Shown here: positions 44,795 to 56,369 of the stretch, piece after piece
Position numbering within the stretch: position 1 is the stretch's first letter
Layout: every line of letters starts with the position of its first letter
Source of the DNA: Micrasema longulum
Lineage: Eukaryota > Arthropoda > Insecta > Trichoptera > Brachycentridae
NCBI GenBank assembly: GCA_022494885.1
Contig: JAGVSM010003436.1
Coordinates: forward strand, 62,001 to 126,000
Direction: 5' to 3'
Length of the DNA stretch: 64,000 bases
Position numbers and translations under genes: made by a program
Notes under the pieces: model-generated
Database searches by the model: none
What the model saw: only the letters and a program-made list of their open reading frames with translations
Told to the model about the DNA's origin: nothing

Positions 44795-45345
44795 TAAACT
44801 TTTTGTACATAATGTTATTTGTACATTGGCGGGCTTATTGCCAAATGGCAATTTCTTCCAACCAACCAATAAAATAAAAGTTTTATTTTTATAATTCAAG
44901 TTACAGAACATATTCAATAGAAAAAAAAAAGATTAAAAAGTTGAAAATATATAAAAATAGAAATAAATGTATTTGTTTATAAATTACCTTAAATCAAAAC
45001 TATTACTCAATGGGAAAAAGGAAAAAAGGAAAGGAGGAGAGATTAAGGAAGAGAAAGGAGATGTTTCTTCAGACGTGATTTAAACAGAGATAATGTAGTA
45101 ACATCTTTGATGGTGGATGGGAGATGATTCCACAGTCGAGCCGTATGGACACTATATGAGTTAGAGAAGAAAGAGGAATTGTGTATGGGTATTAAGAGAG
45201 TGCCTTAAGAATGAAAACGAAGAGGTAAACCATGAACTGATAAGCGTTGAAATTTTTCACACAGGTATATTGGAGCGTTAGGACTATGAATTACATTGAA
45301 CAGAAGAGAGAGGGAGTGTGTTAAGGGTCAGACAAAATAAACGTT
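44795..45345 (-). pseudogene. LINE 3' end, inverted copy of the 28.1 kb LINE
   Basis: The minus strand encodes FFSNSYSVHTARLWNHLPST, then IKDVTTLSLFKSRLKKHLLS and LP, stop, followed by the same 3' UTR (ATTTGGCAATAAGCCCGCC, TACAAATAACAT). An upstream TAA after LRFHS marks decay; this stop is not shared with the 28.1 kb copy, so the two decayed independently. Confidence 0.8.
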
Positions 45346-47014
45346 TGTTTAGTTGTGATTTATTTAATTAAAATAACTTTAGGTTATAAATTTAGATAAA
45401 CGATGTTAATGTCTTAACGTCTAAATTAGTTCTGAGACTGGGAACCATCAAACTAGTATTTATATTGATCCGCGGGTGTCATCTTTTGGACTGGGCTTAA
45501 GTAAACATTGATTTTAACTATCGAGGGTGAATGGAATTATACTACTGAGATAAAGATGTATTTATCTGGACAATATTCTAAGAATTTATCATGTAACAGC
45601 ATTGGAAAGTTTTACTAGTTGATACGAACTCATATCTAGGTTCATGGTTCCATAACAAGTGATAGTCTCTTCTTTCAGTCCGTGCCGGCCCATCTACCAC
45701 ACACGAATAATGCAAAAGATCCAGTTTTTTTGTATGATATCTTCCAGTACAAACGTTATCTGCTTATATAAGGTGAATTTCTATCCCAGTCATTTCTCCG
45801 TTAGCTAAAACTTAAAAGTTTAATTCTGATGAACGGATATTTAAATAAGTGATCAACACGAAAAAGTTGAGACTTCAATTGAATAGTTTGAGAGATGTGT
45901 TCACCCTTTTATCTTATTACCCTTCATTTATGTTACACGCGCAATGCGACGAAAAAAAGAAAATGAATTATCTTCACATAATTCTAACTTTATTCTAAAA
46001 TTCGTTTTTTAAAATGATTTACAAGAGATAATTTATTATTATAACCATAATAAATTTTTCTTTTAATTATTTTTAAAGACAGTACTTTTAATTTTGAGTT
46101 TATATTTAATAGTACCCCAAAATTTATTTTGAGGATATTTTTTAATTTCTTGAAATATTTTATTTTTTAATGTAATTTGTTATATAAGATCATAATATTT
46201 ATTATTTGCTAACAAAATTTTAATGACTTAAAATAGGAGATACTTAAAATTTACTTTATTGAAATTATTTTTTCTTAAATTAAATCTTGAAAAACGAAAT
46301 TAAGGCCAGCTTCTTCAATGCTCTTCAGTCTTCTCGTTGAAGTCCCGAGTCATCTGGTTGGGATTGAAATCAGGTTTAGTAATGGATGTTCCAGCTCCAA
46401 GTCATAACCTCAACGCCAATAGGTTCTCAGAAGATAACAGATGACAGCTTCTTGATAAGCTATTTTTTCATAGATAGATTCTATTTTGGCCCTCTTTTAA
46501 TTGTGTGCAATGTAATTTAAAAGGTTGATTGAACTTTCTACTCCTGAACTATTCAAACTGAATCAATTAGATTACCGCATTTAATGTGGTGTTTGTGTAA
46601 CAATTTCATATTGGAATACGGTCACAATAGAGTTGCATATGAGAATATGAGTTTAAAAAATATAAATGTTCTACTCCGTTCACATTTTGACGAGAAAAAA
46701 AGCAGAGATAGCCTTTGTAGATGCGTATTTGGCTTAGAAAAAATCAAAAGATTGGTAGTATTATTATATTATCTGTGACAACTAGCAATGTAACCGTTAC
46801 AATAACGAAAGAATTTTATTATCTGTCATTTGAATAAAATAAACACGCCTATTATTATTTTAATCGTTTTTTTAATTAACTTAAAATTTAAAAAGATGTT
46901 TAGGGGGGGATTACCAATTTTAGGTGAAAGGTTAAAAACTGCTGTCTTAGACGGTTAAATTTAGTGCGTCTGATTTCAACGATTTTGGCGTACTCAAAAT
47001 ACTTATAGTTTGTA

Positions 47015-47085
47015 AAAGGCTTTCTAGTCTGTTTGCTGAATAATCTATATGGGCCTTGGCCCAAAAAGTTTGACGATCCCTACTG
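47015..47085 (-). mobile_element. Possible hAT-type terminal sequence
   Basis: The reverse complement CAGTAGGGATCGTCAAACTT, then TTTGGGCCAAGGCCC, resembles a hAT-like end. Its link with 43831 is unproven. Confidence 0.35.
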
Positions 47086-48121
47086 TAGATTATTGTCTTC
47101 TTTCATAAGCCGTCTTTCATACGTGACTAGTATTAATTTAGAAGTTGTTGTATATCCTGCCGTGGTCTGTGGTCTGTGCTCCTTACTCTTATGCGTATTT
47201 CTCACTCTATTAACAACACGCTACATACGTTCTTTTATATTTCCCTGACCAAAAATGTCATAAGCCCTTAAGTAATTTTAGCTTACAAGTTGTTTATGGA
47301 CATAAAAACATCAATTAAAAGCGAAACGATTATTAAACGATAAGTATTTATAAGTTGTAAAAATACAGGATAATAATAATGTAATTATAAAGTTCCTATA
47401 AAGTTTATATAAAAACCGTCATAAACATTGACTTTTGTAACTTAATTTGTTACAAGTAAACAATCGTTTTGTTAACATTCGCATTTGCAATTAGAGTAAT
47501 GAAGAAGAATGACAACATCCGTTAAAGGACCTTTTTATAATTCACAAAACTCAAAGTGAAAGAAGTAGTGAAAGTAGATGAGTTAGATTCAATTTAAATT
47601 GTCGTCTAAAAATTTAAAAACAATAATTAAAAGAGTAACTAGATTATTGACAAAAAAAACATTGTTTTTTTGTATGAGCGAAACCGATAGGAAGACTCAC
47701 GATCTTTAAAATGGTTTTTCGTGTATGTGGAGGAAGTACTTTCACTGTCGAATTTTGTGTCGTCAAAGTCTCACATGCATCAAAAGATTAAGGAATTACC
47801 GTACATTCATGGAGACTGGATCGCTGTGCACGTGAAAACCACTAGCTCACTGCGTGATTTCGCATAATTGGCGCATTTCACACCACGGCAAATAAAAGAC
47901 AGTACGATGAATCCATATTTGTTGTTTAACAATAATTTCATGTTTAATGCCTGGCAAACGCAATAATCAGTATGCCAGAAAACTGACTAATCTCCAGTCG
48001 CTGAAATACTAATTTCCTTTTGCAGAATTTTTACCTGAGACTACTTGCTAAATTTAAATAATGATTTTGATTAAATCATCATTAAAATCTCTTTTGTTAA
48101 GTTAAACTATATTATTTCAAT

Positions 48122-48290
48122 CGCGTTATGGTCCCGTGGCTAGTGTTACGGACTCACGAAACAGAGGTCCGAGGATCGAATCTCACTCTACCCCTATTTT
48201 ATTTCCGTTTTCTAATAGTGAGTTATTTAAAACTGAAAATGGTCACCAAAACAGAAATATTTGGGTATATTATAAGAACGCTAATTTTTT
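48122..48290 (+). repeat. SINE family B copy
   Basis: GCGTTATGGTCCCGTGGCTA, GTGTTACGGACTCACG, GTCCGAGGATCGAATCTCAC (B box), CTCTACCCC, TTTTCTAATAGTGAGTTATT, GAAATGGTCACCAAA-type body (GAAAATGGTCACCAAAACAG) and AAATATTTGGGTATATTATA. The 72-codon frame here is only the SINE read through. Confidence 0.8.
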
Positions 48291-48584
48291 TTATTTTTTT
48301 TATATAATAACCAGAGCGTTTTTATCGATCATCAACGTACTAAAACATTATTAAAATCATTAACTGTGGAGTTTTATAAAAAAAAACGAAAAATGTAAAT
48401 ATTTTCAAATTTAAATAGGAACAAACAAATCTTATAAAAAATGTCACTCCACTATTATCTTACCGTGCCGTTTAGATTGATATGATGCTAGTTTGTTTGT
48501 TCGAAAATTTTTGTAACAATGAACAGACTTTAGGCAGCAAGTATTGTTACTTAGAGGGGAATGTCTAAATAACGCATGTGATCC

Positions 48585-48655
48585 AGATACGCTGCAGTTA
48601 GAGTTACAATGCGGGAATGCGGCGCCTTATGCACCACTGGTTGCGGATAGGAAAA
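48585..48655 (+). repeat. SINE family A, 3' end fragment
   Basis: TGATCCAGATACGCTGCAGT, GCCTTATGCACCACTGGTTG and CGGATAGGAAAA match the family A 3' end. The head and body are absent. Confidence 0.55.
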
Positions 48656-49309
48656 CCCCTTAAAAGAGTAATTATTTAGCCTGTCAATTAGAAAAGTGTC
48701 ACGCTCGATCTTCTTAACCCCCGTTCGAAACTTCTGACTCTTATGGTTAGACAATATTGCCATGAAAGGTTTAATGTGTACAAGATACTAAATGGTTCTA
48801 TTCTCTCTCTTCACTCAAACACACGTGAGTTCATTCAAAAACTATGGCAGAGTGTTGAGTGAAGGCGGAATGCCTCAAACTTTGTAACGTCATGTCTATC
48901 GCCATTCATCATACTGTGAAACTATTTAAGTATGCAAAGTTGCTACGTAAATCTGACGTTGTTTATGGGTTATGTTTCGTATTTATAAATTCACATGCCA
49001 ACTTTTGAGGACATTTATTAAAACGTAACACCGCGCTTTGTCTTGGCGTCTCAGCCACGAGAATTCCCGGCCTAACAGGATACTGAAATAAGCTTTTTAT
49101 GTATTCGTAATTAAATATTATTATTTATTATTTTTATGACCAACGAGGCATTATATTTGTTTTGGAAATATTAATATATCCAAGTCAAATTCGCACATTT
49201 ATTCTCTGTTACCGAGAATTCACTCTTTCGGAAACAAACATACTGAAAATAATAAAAATATATGTATATCAAACTTCAGAAACCAATTATTAAAACATAT
49301 ATAAATATT

Positions 49310-49452
49310 TATTGAGTTTCTAGTATTTTCATTTGTTTTTTTTATATAAACCTATGTATATTATAAAAAAACCAATTGCATTATTATATTTGTAAATAGT
49401 TTATAACATAAGTATGTGTAAAAGCCCTTTGGGCGTTAATAAATAAATAATT
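49310..49452 (+). mobile_element. LINE 3' tail (GGGCGTTAATAAATAAATAA type)
   Basis: TTGAGTTTCTAGTATTTTCA begins a segment ending AAAGCCCTTTGGGCGTTAAT and AAATAAATAA. The same start and end occur at 61975-62117. Such tails are typical of LINE insertions. No coding part is attached. Confidence 0.55.
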
Positions 49453-50114
49453 AATCAGTTAGTTTTTATTTTGTGGATTCATAAAATTAAAATTATTAAA
49501 CCGAGCGATGTGATTGTTTTATCAACGAGTAAAAACGAAATTCAATTTTTACGTGCATTATTGTACATATTTTTTTATATTTAGAACTTACTTTGTGGTT
49601 GTTCACCAAGATGAAAATAATATTTTTGAAATCTAAATAACTAATTATTTTTTATAAGAACAATGACATACTAATTTACTGTCTTATATTTCACTTAAAG
49701 ATTCTTCTCATCGGTTCTTTGAATCCCTTAAAATAAATATGTGTTTATGTTTTTCCTTTTTTAAAAAAAAAATGTTATTACTATTTTATTTTATTTTTAC
49801 ATCTGAGTATGTTTTTCATTCTTTATTTCCATTCTTAATTCTTAATTACTCTTACAAGTTTTCTTCATTTTTAATATTATTTCCATTTGTAAATACTCAC
49901 CACAAACTACAAACCTTAAAATATATTTTTTTTTCACTTAAATTTAAATTTTTAAACAACTTTCATTTATGTTTTCTTTTTCCTTCTCTTTGTTATACTT
50001 TCATAATTAACATTAGATTTTATTGCTTTTTAATATGGAAACTTCACTGGTCCATTAGAATTAAGTCCAATTGTGTAAAATATTAAACTCTGTAACTGTA
50101 CTGTATGTTTCCTG

Positions 50115-50151
50115 AATAAAAGAAAATAAAAAAAAAAAAAAAAAAAAAAAA
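50115..50151 (+). other. Poly(A) signal and poly(A) tract of a retro-insertion
   Basis: GAATAAAAG is followed by an A-run of over 20, then ACTACTGAAA. The same arrangement, GAATAAACTG, A-run, ACTACTGAAA, occurs at 59281-59325. The upstream AT-rich 115-codon frame (49739-50086) is Phe/Leu/Ser-rich and not recognised. Confidence 0.5.
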
Positions 50152-50519
50152 CTACTGAAAATACAATTACATGCATAGATTACCATACGTAATATAATAA
50201 GGAAATATCACATACTACGAATACCGAAAAAATATGTGAAATGTATTGCGAAAAAATATTTGTATTTTCAAAATCAATATGGATATTGTGGAGAAATTAT
50301 TTCAGACATAACTTATGAAATAAAATTGTTGAAAAATATATCTACAAAAACTCGACTTATTTCTGGATAATTATGACAAATAATGTTTATAAAATATCAT
50401 GTTTAATACATTAATTATCAGTCATAATACCTAACATTTAGATTACTATAAACAAATAATGAAATATATATTTTATTTATAATCACAACAAATTGCGAAA
50501 GAATTGTACAATCGCTTTA

Positions 50520-50840
50520 TAAATAATGTTAAAAAGCAACGCAACCCACTAACACATCCGTTCACCAGCACTTGCATGCGCGTACTGATCGGCGAGTACT
50601 TGCTACCGGCTGGCTGGGTATCGATTTAAAAAACAATTGCGGTGGAAGCAAATTCGAAATTCCGTTCTAGCGCCGTACTGAACGTGCAGTCCGGGCGAAG
50701 GCGCAGACTTCAATTCTCACTAGGCAACGGAAGCAATTGAAACACACCAATACGTTTTTTGCCATGTAGTTTAGATGCGATGCGAACGTAATGCTGCGCC
50801 GCGCCGCGCAGCAGATGCGATTTCGGTTTCGGTAATGTTT
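50520..50840. promoter_or_regulatory. CpG-rich block
   Basis: G+C rises sharply, with GCATGCGCGTAC, CTACCGGCTGGCTGGG, GTCCGGGCGAAGGCGCAG, TAGGCAACGGAAGC and GCGCCGCGCCGCGCAG. No protein pattern or tRNA fold is seen. It could be a promoter or enhancer of the host gene or of a nested transcript; weak inference. Confidence 0.3.
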
Positions 50841-51289
50841 ATTTGCTTTAAGAAAACAGTTTATAACCTACTACATTATTGGTTTTTTGGGTTCAAATAA
50901 TGAACAATTTTGGTTTCACTGCATTTTAGTCAAATAAAATATAACGCCACAAAATACTCGCAGTTATTCATTATAATATATATGTGAAGTTGGTTGATTT
51001 GTTATTTCAATTTATTACTAGATATGTGAAATTATTGCTATTATTTCTAATCATATAGGTGTTAAGTTTATCTTTAATTTCTTGAGGGCAGTGTATATTA
51101 TTATGTACCAATTACTTATATACTAATTGCTTACCTAATCAAAAACCCCACCGCACGCTCCCGGTACCTATCTATGTCTAAATGAACCTATGAAGTTGTT
51201 TGGCGTTCATTTAAACAATGTGTGACAATTATTTTTTTCTTTATTTTAGTACCTACTTTTGTTTATCATAGTGTAGAAGCTTAATGTTT

Positions 51290-51620
51290 GTGCATACAAC
51301 TGCAAGACAGTGTTCCCGGGCAAGTGTTGCTCGAAGGCCGTAATGTGTAGCGATTATCTTCAGTACACTATGGCTCCGCACACAGCCTCCGTAGCTCCCT
51401 AACTCCAGGTAAGCCTCTTGAATAATGAGGTAATAACCGTTTTACCTCCGTCCCCGGTCTAAGGCCGACAGTCTTGCAAACTTCAGCTTACAGACCGGAT
51501 ACAAATACGAATTTAGAAAGTTTCACCCGACATGCAAATAGTTGTAGTTTGCCGCGCGAAACACTTTTCAGGCTCTTTGACGTTCGAGTAAAGGTGACTT
51601 GTGACTTTGTGTATGTGTTG
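51290..51620 (+). promoter_or_regulatory. GC-richer block with a strong splice-donor-like site
   Basis: The block carries TGTTCCCGGGCAAG and CTTCAGTACACTATGG (initiator-like TCAGT). CTAACTCCAG/GTAAGCCT (51401-51418) is an excellent donor. No reading frame of interest crosses it. A noncoding first exon of a nested or alternative transcript is one possibility. Confidence 0.25.
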
Positions 51621-52160
51621 TGTAACATATGTTTATTTATTAATTCTTAAATATTATTTTTGTTTACATTAATTATTTAGACAAAAGTCTCAACTCCCGA
51701 AGTCTATTATCGAATTCATTCACAGTCATTTTTCGAATTCAACATTTGTTTTTTCTAATCTTCTTAAAATATTGACCCTGATAAAGATCAAAATAACTTT
51801 ATTCTATATTAAAAATTAAAAAGCCGTAATACCTTATCAATTTGGATAATTCACGTAGAAACACCATATAAAAATGTATTCTTCCAATGAAGCGTCACAA
51901 TGTAGACACACCATATATAGCTTATTGTTTTATGAATTTCAAAAGAACTTAAAAATATATTATTTATAAACACCTTGATCTCACATATAATATACATAGT
52001 TCTGGAAGAAAAGTCTTCCTTGATTTTAAATCAAAACATTTCAATATAATAGTTGCTTTAATTCGAATAATATACGCTGAATGTAAGTATGATGGTTGTA
52101 ACAAAAAATATTACTAAATGTTATTAAATATTTGTATTTAAGCACTTACCGACTTTTCTT

Positions 52161-52202
52161 TGTCTATCGGTTTCGAGACGTACTCGTCTCTTCGTCAGGA
52201 CA
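52161..52202 (-). ncRNA. Best-preserved hammerhead-like ribozyme motif
   Basis: Minus strand order: UGUC, CUGACGA, A, GAGACG-AGUA-CGUCUC, GAAA, CCGAUA, GACA. Stem I (UGUC/GACA) and stem II (6 bp) are perfect, and the core CUGANGA...GAAA is complete. Cleavage would fall after UA, before GACA. Stem III should be the palindrome ACCGGU but reads ACCGAU, weakening it. Downstream AGUCGGUAAGUG matches the ends of the Penelope-like remnant at 25.8-26.6 kb, so it marks another copy of that family. Confidence 0.7.
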
Positions 52203-53003
52203 CCAATTAAACCAAACCAAACCAACATGCGAAACCACTATACACCTTCACCATAGTTGTTGCATAAACATATAATACCAACACGACATGCATTTTAATG
52301 AGCACATGCACTGATTAGGACAAACATGCACTGATTAAATTATGGAAATATTCTGTTGTTTGAATGCATATTATCTAAAACAATTTACAAAGCTATTTGA
52401 AACATTTCTAGGTTTTGACAATAAAGGTAAAAATCTTACACAGCGATTTCTCATTCAATCTACGAAACCATCGGAAATAATTCTGTATTTTTAAAATGCA
52501 GGTGAAAAAATACGACATTAAATTAGTTTAATCAATTTACACCGCGTCATCCAATTTAAGCAAAATTTTCCTTGTAATCCACGAGATGAAGAATGCTTCC
52601 ACTCGTCGCGAATGTAAACTTGTTTTGTTTGTGACATATCTCCATGCATTTAATTGAAAACACAAGACCGAAAATTTCACTAGAAAAAAAATTGTAGATA
52701 AACGGCAGTACTTTGCCTTACCAGCTCGTCTTGGTGCTACAGCTTCTTGTTGAAAAGAAGTCAACAGGAAAATTAACTGACGAAAATCGTGTCCCTGATT
52801 TGATCTTATGGAAGGCGTATGATATGTTCTAAAAATGCGTTCAGCTATTCCATACTGTAGCGGTTTGACAAGGTTAGTGATGAATTTCGCACGTGGTCAA
52901 TAAGCATATAAGGTTATTTACTAATTGAATATATGGGGATAAAAGGGATCCTGTCGAATTCAAATAATAAGTATATGGACGCAAGATTAGATTTAAATGA
53001 TTT

Positions 53004-53134
53004 ATACCCGTATGCAGAGACAAACCTTAAGGTGAGGAGAGTACATTCTATTGTCTTCACCTTCCGGTTATTCTCTGCATTTGAAATTAGAATGTACTTT
53101 CCTCACCTTAAGTTTTGTCTCTGCATACGGGTAT
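53004..53134. repeat. 131-base near-perfect hairpin (47 bp arms)
   Basis: Left arm 53004-53050 starts ATACCCGTATGCAGAGACAA, and right arm 53088-53134 is its reverse complement with two differences in 47 bases. The 37-base unpaired centre includes TTCACCTTCCGGTTATTC. The arms are too similar for an old structure. It may be a tiny foldback element or a hairpin-RNA locus. Confidence 0.85.
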
Positions 53135-53155
53135 TAGACTACTGGCATTATTAAA

Positions 53156-53212
53156 GCGCTTACCGGTTTTGTCGGATCCCTCCGGCTTTTGTTAGCACGA
53201 CCAAAATACGTC
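53156..53212 (-). ncRNA. Hammerhead-like motif (decayed)
   Basis: Minus strand: CUAACAA (core changed), AG, CCGGAGGGAUCCG (short stem II), ACAAA, then the full palindrome ACCGGU, A and AGCGC. ACCGGUAAGCGC resembles GUCGGUAAGUGC downstream of the 52161 motif. It starts 22 bases after the perfect hairpin at 53004-53134. Confidence 0.4.
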
Positions 53213-53351
53213 CCGTCACCTCCTCGCCATCTTGCTTTTTTTCCTTCATAGAAGCAACGCGTATCGCTTTCAACGCGTATCTTAAAGGTATTGCCCACGC
53301 AAGAAACAAAAAAATGTAACGAAATACTTGTGTAAATTTATTCGTACAACA

Positions 53352-53455
53352 AACAGTTATATAATTTACCCAAATATTTTGGAGGCCATTTTCTACGAGT
53401 TGTAAATACTAGAAAATGGAAATCAAGTTGGGGGAGAGTGGCGTTCGAACCTACG
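53352..53455 (-). repeat. SINE family B, partial copy
   Basis: Minus strand: GTAGGTTCGAACGCCACTCT, CCCCCAACTTGATTTCCATT, TTCTAGTATTTACAACTCGT, AGAAAATGGCCTCC and AAATATTTGGGTAAATTATA. The head is truncated at the B box. Confidence 0.7.
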
Positions 53456-55194
53456 CGACCTACAACCTACTAAAACCTACAAGCTTACAACTTAGTTTAA
53501 ATAACTGTTTTATATAGTTTTTTTGGTATGCGTATTGAAACTGAAATAATAAATAGCACATTTTTTTTGGGTTTTTGGAAAAAAATTCAATTTTTGGCAA
53601 CAAGCTCTCTTTGCAGGAGACTGATGTGAGATATTACAAAGATTCATAAACTATTAAGCGTGTTGTCCAGATGTATATTGAAATGCATGTTTCCACTTTC
53701 CATTTTGTTGTATCCCAACCAAACACAGGGATCTTGGACTTGTAGAGTTTGGGATACGTTATATATATTTTTTGTAATGTATTTGTATTTGTAAGAATAC
53801 ATAAATAAAAAATATACACAAAATGTTTTAATACGAATATCCAAAATGATAAAAATATACTCTTAAAATTATTTTAAATTGTTATAAATAAATATTTTAA
53901 AGTAATGCCTAGAAAGCGAAGATATACAAACACACACACGTGTGGACACATACAAACATAAATACACAAACAAATATGAAATATTATTCTTTTTTTAAAA
54001 TTATTTTTAAAACACTTTATACATAAATTAAAAAAGTATCCTCCCAGCAATAATAGATTAAAATAATTTGTTTTATAATAAATTCCAAATTATATTTAAA
54101 AATATAAATATTTAAAAAATAAAATTAAGTTTGTTACAATAAATTCAAAAAAAATTTTATTTTTTTTTTGTCAATGGCTTCCTTTTTTTTGAAAAGCAGC
54201 ATTTTTCAACTTTTTCCATCTTTCCGTCTAAATGATTGACTTCCTAGAAAAAAATATTGTTGTTTATATTAAGTAATTTTTACTTTTCTAAATATTTTGA
54301 CAAACTCAGTGATTTGTCTATTACAAGATTAAAAACATGCAATTTGAAACACATATGCAAATTATTGCGTTATTTATTTGTAACAAACGCAATACTATGT
54401 TATATGTTCTGCAGAGAATGCGCAAAATATTATTTTATAAGTCGCATACTCGGGTTGTATTTGAACTAAGTTCTTTTCATATTGATTCCATCTTTGGATC
54501 ATGCTCGGGTTTTCCGTTTCTCGAAAGTTCTTTGAAACTGTCTTCTTGAAATGGAAACACGTACTCTTTTCCTATTCACACTTGAAATATTCCGCATCTC
54601 TAGACAGGGAGAGATAGAGAGATAGCTTGGCGTCTTGGCAGGTTTATTATGTTCTCATCTTGTTACTGCACCAGTGTCTTCGGTTTGAAATACAACGCTT
54701 TAAACACAAGAAAAACAACATTTTTTTCTTTCTTTGAAGGATAAGAGAGCTGATAGAAACAGAGTCTAGAAAAAGTAAGAAAAAATGTTTACAAGGGTAA
54801 CATGAGAGATTCAATTTTATATACGTACGTAGTTACATAAAAATGGTTTCTCTAATGTTTTATTTTATCTAAAGGTTAATTATATCAACATTTTCGATTT
54901 ATCCAAATAAAAAAAAAACAGACGGGTATGTCAATGTTTGTACTAGTAGATTTTAAAGCTGTTTGATTAGTAACAGGGACAAAAACGACAGAAGGGCTAT
55001 ATTTTAAATTAAATTTTAACGTTTTAAAATTGACGTGATTTAAAAAAAGAACTGTTTTAAATGATATGAAAGAAACCGAAAAAAATCTCTTGGTCTTAAA
55101 AACGGTTATTCAGTGTGTGGAAAGAGTGATTTCAATAAATAAATATTTTTAGTGGACATATATAGTTGTGATAAATTAAAGTTATAGCTTAACA

Positions 55195-55420
55195 AATTAC
55201 AACAGGGATGGAGAATACCTTAACTAAGGGAATATGGAAGTCTAGGCATTTACAGGGCTAATGACCTGTCATTGGCTGGTTTATGTGGCCACTTTACACA
55301 CTGTGTAACATTCACTATTCTGCCCATATTCGAACATCTATATTCCTTCAATTCTTTCATCTGTTGATGTTTGTGAAGTTAAAGAGCTGAAACCTTTATT
55401 TATGCGGGTGAGATTCCTAT
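55195..55420 (+). repeat. Dispersed repeat family D copy
   Basis: TTACAACAGGGATGGAGAAT, GTCTAGGCATTTACAGGGCT, AATGACCTGTCATTGGCTGG, GGCCACTTTACACACTGTGT, ATTCTGCCCATATTCGAACA, AAAGAGCTGAAACC and GTGAGATTCCT. It is a well-preserved copy lacking the family's first part. Confidence 0.75.
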
Positions 55421-55503
55421 AATTGAATTATTTCTCTTTTGGCCACGAAAATTTGGACAATCTCAAATATAGTAAAGTTATAGCATTTAACATAATAATA
55501 TAA

Positions 55504-55652
55504 GGTGTTAAAGTTCTAGTACAAAACATAAATACATGTTGAAGTTCTGATACAGAATATATTACACGTTGAAGTTCTAGAATAAGACATTTTATACGTT
55601 GAAGTTCTAGAATAGAACATTTTATACGTTAAAGTTCTAGTGTAAAACATAT
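55504..55652 (+). repeat. 30 bp minisatellite, left part
   Basis: Five units with the core GTTGAAGTTCTAG start at about 55507, 55538, 55568, 55598 and 55628, a 30-31 bp period. The array continues at 56161 after an inserted element. Confidence 0.85.
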
Positions 55653-56160
55653 CGTAGGTGACTGCAATTCCGTTTAACTATTAATTTACATTTTTGGAAT
55701 GAGAACCTAAAAAACGTTTTGTTCATATATTACTTACGATTGTAATCAACCAAAAATACCGATGGAGTATTTTTTTTCATTATTTAGAGTAAAAATTTCA
55801 ATAATTTAAAACTAACGGCTCTTTAGCCCCGATTAAAATGGCAAGTTAACAAAGTTATCTTCGACTGTGTATAAAGAAAAATCGATATATGTGTACGAAA
55901 ATGAGTATATTTTCATTAAAATTGAAAGTATTTTAATCGGTAAACTATAATTGAACATGAAATTGAAAAATATAATTAAAGGAAAAAATGTATGCATGTT
56001 CTGTTTTTCATATAGAAAACTTAATTTTACTTTGTAGATAAAATTGAAGATAAATCTTAACTTTCGTTTGTTATCGGAGCCCTGGTCCCTGTAAGAAATT
56101 TGTCGCTCTAAAATATTTTCGTAAAAAAAAAATATACGCGATATCGCAGTATCACCAACG
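55653..56160. mobile_element. 508 bp TIR element splitting the minisatellite
   Basis: The left end CGTAGGTGACTGCAATTCCG and the inverted right end CGTTGGTGATACTGCGATAT correspond with one 2-base gap. ATAT occurs directly outside both ends (55649-55652 and 56161-56164), and the 30 bp array reads through when the element is removed. The minus-strand frame inside has no recognised domain. The superfamily is unknown. Confidence 0.65.
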
Positions 56161-56325
56161 ATATTACATGTTGAAGTTCTTATATAAAACAAATAACCAA
56201 TTGAAGTTTTAGTATAAAACATATTACATGTTGCAGTTATAGCATAAACATATTACATATTGGAGTTCAAGTTTAACATATTGGATTTCTAATATCAACA
56301 TACTATATGTTGAAGTTCTGGTAAA
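56161..56325 (+). repeat. 30 bp minisatellite, right part
   Basis: About six units of the TTGAAGTTCTAGTATAAAAC type and ATTACATG linker follow, more diverged than the left part. Confidence 0.8.
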
Positions 56326-56369
56326 AAAATATATTTGATTTATTTTTAAATAAATCTGTGTATCTGGGA

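Noticed and set aside
43831..47085. A single 3.2 kb hAT element between the two hAT-like ends
   Set aside because: The flanking 8-base sequences do not match and no transposase is seen, so the ends are listed separately.
49739..50086. 115-codon Phe/Leu/Ser-rich frame upstream of a poly(A) tract
   Set aside because: The composition reflects T-rich DNA; no repeatable protein pattern, although it may lie in a retro-inserted 3' UTR.
55833..56222. 129-codon minus-strand frame
   Set aside because: It spans the boundary between the inserted element and the minisatellite and has no recognised domain.
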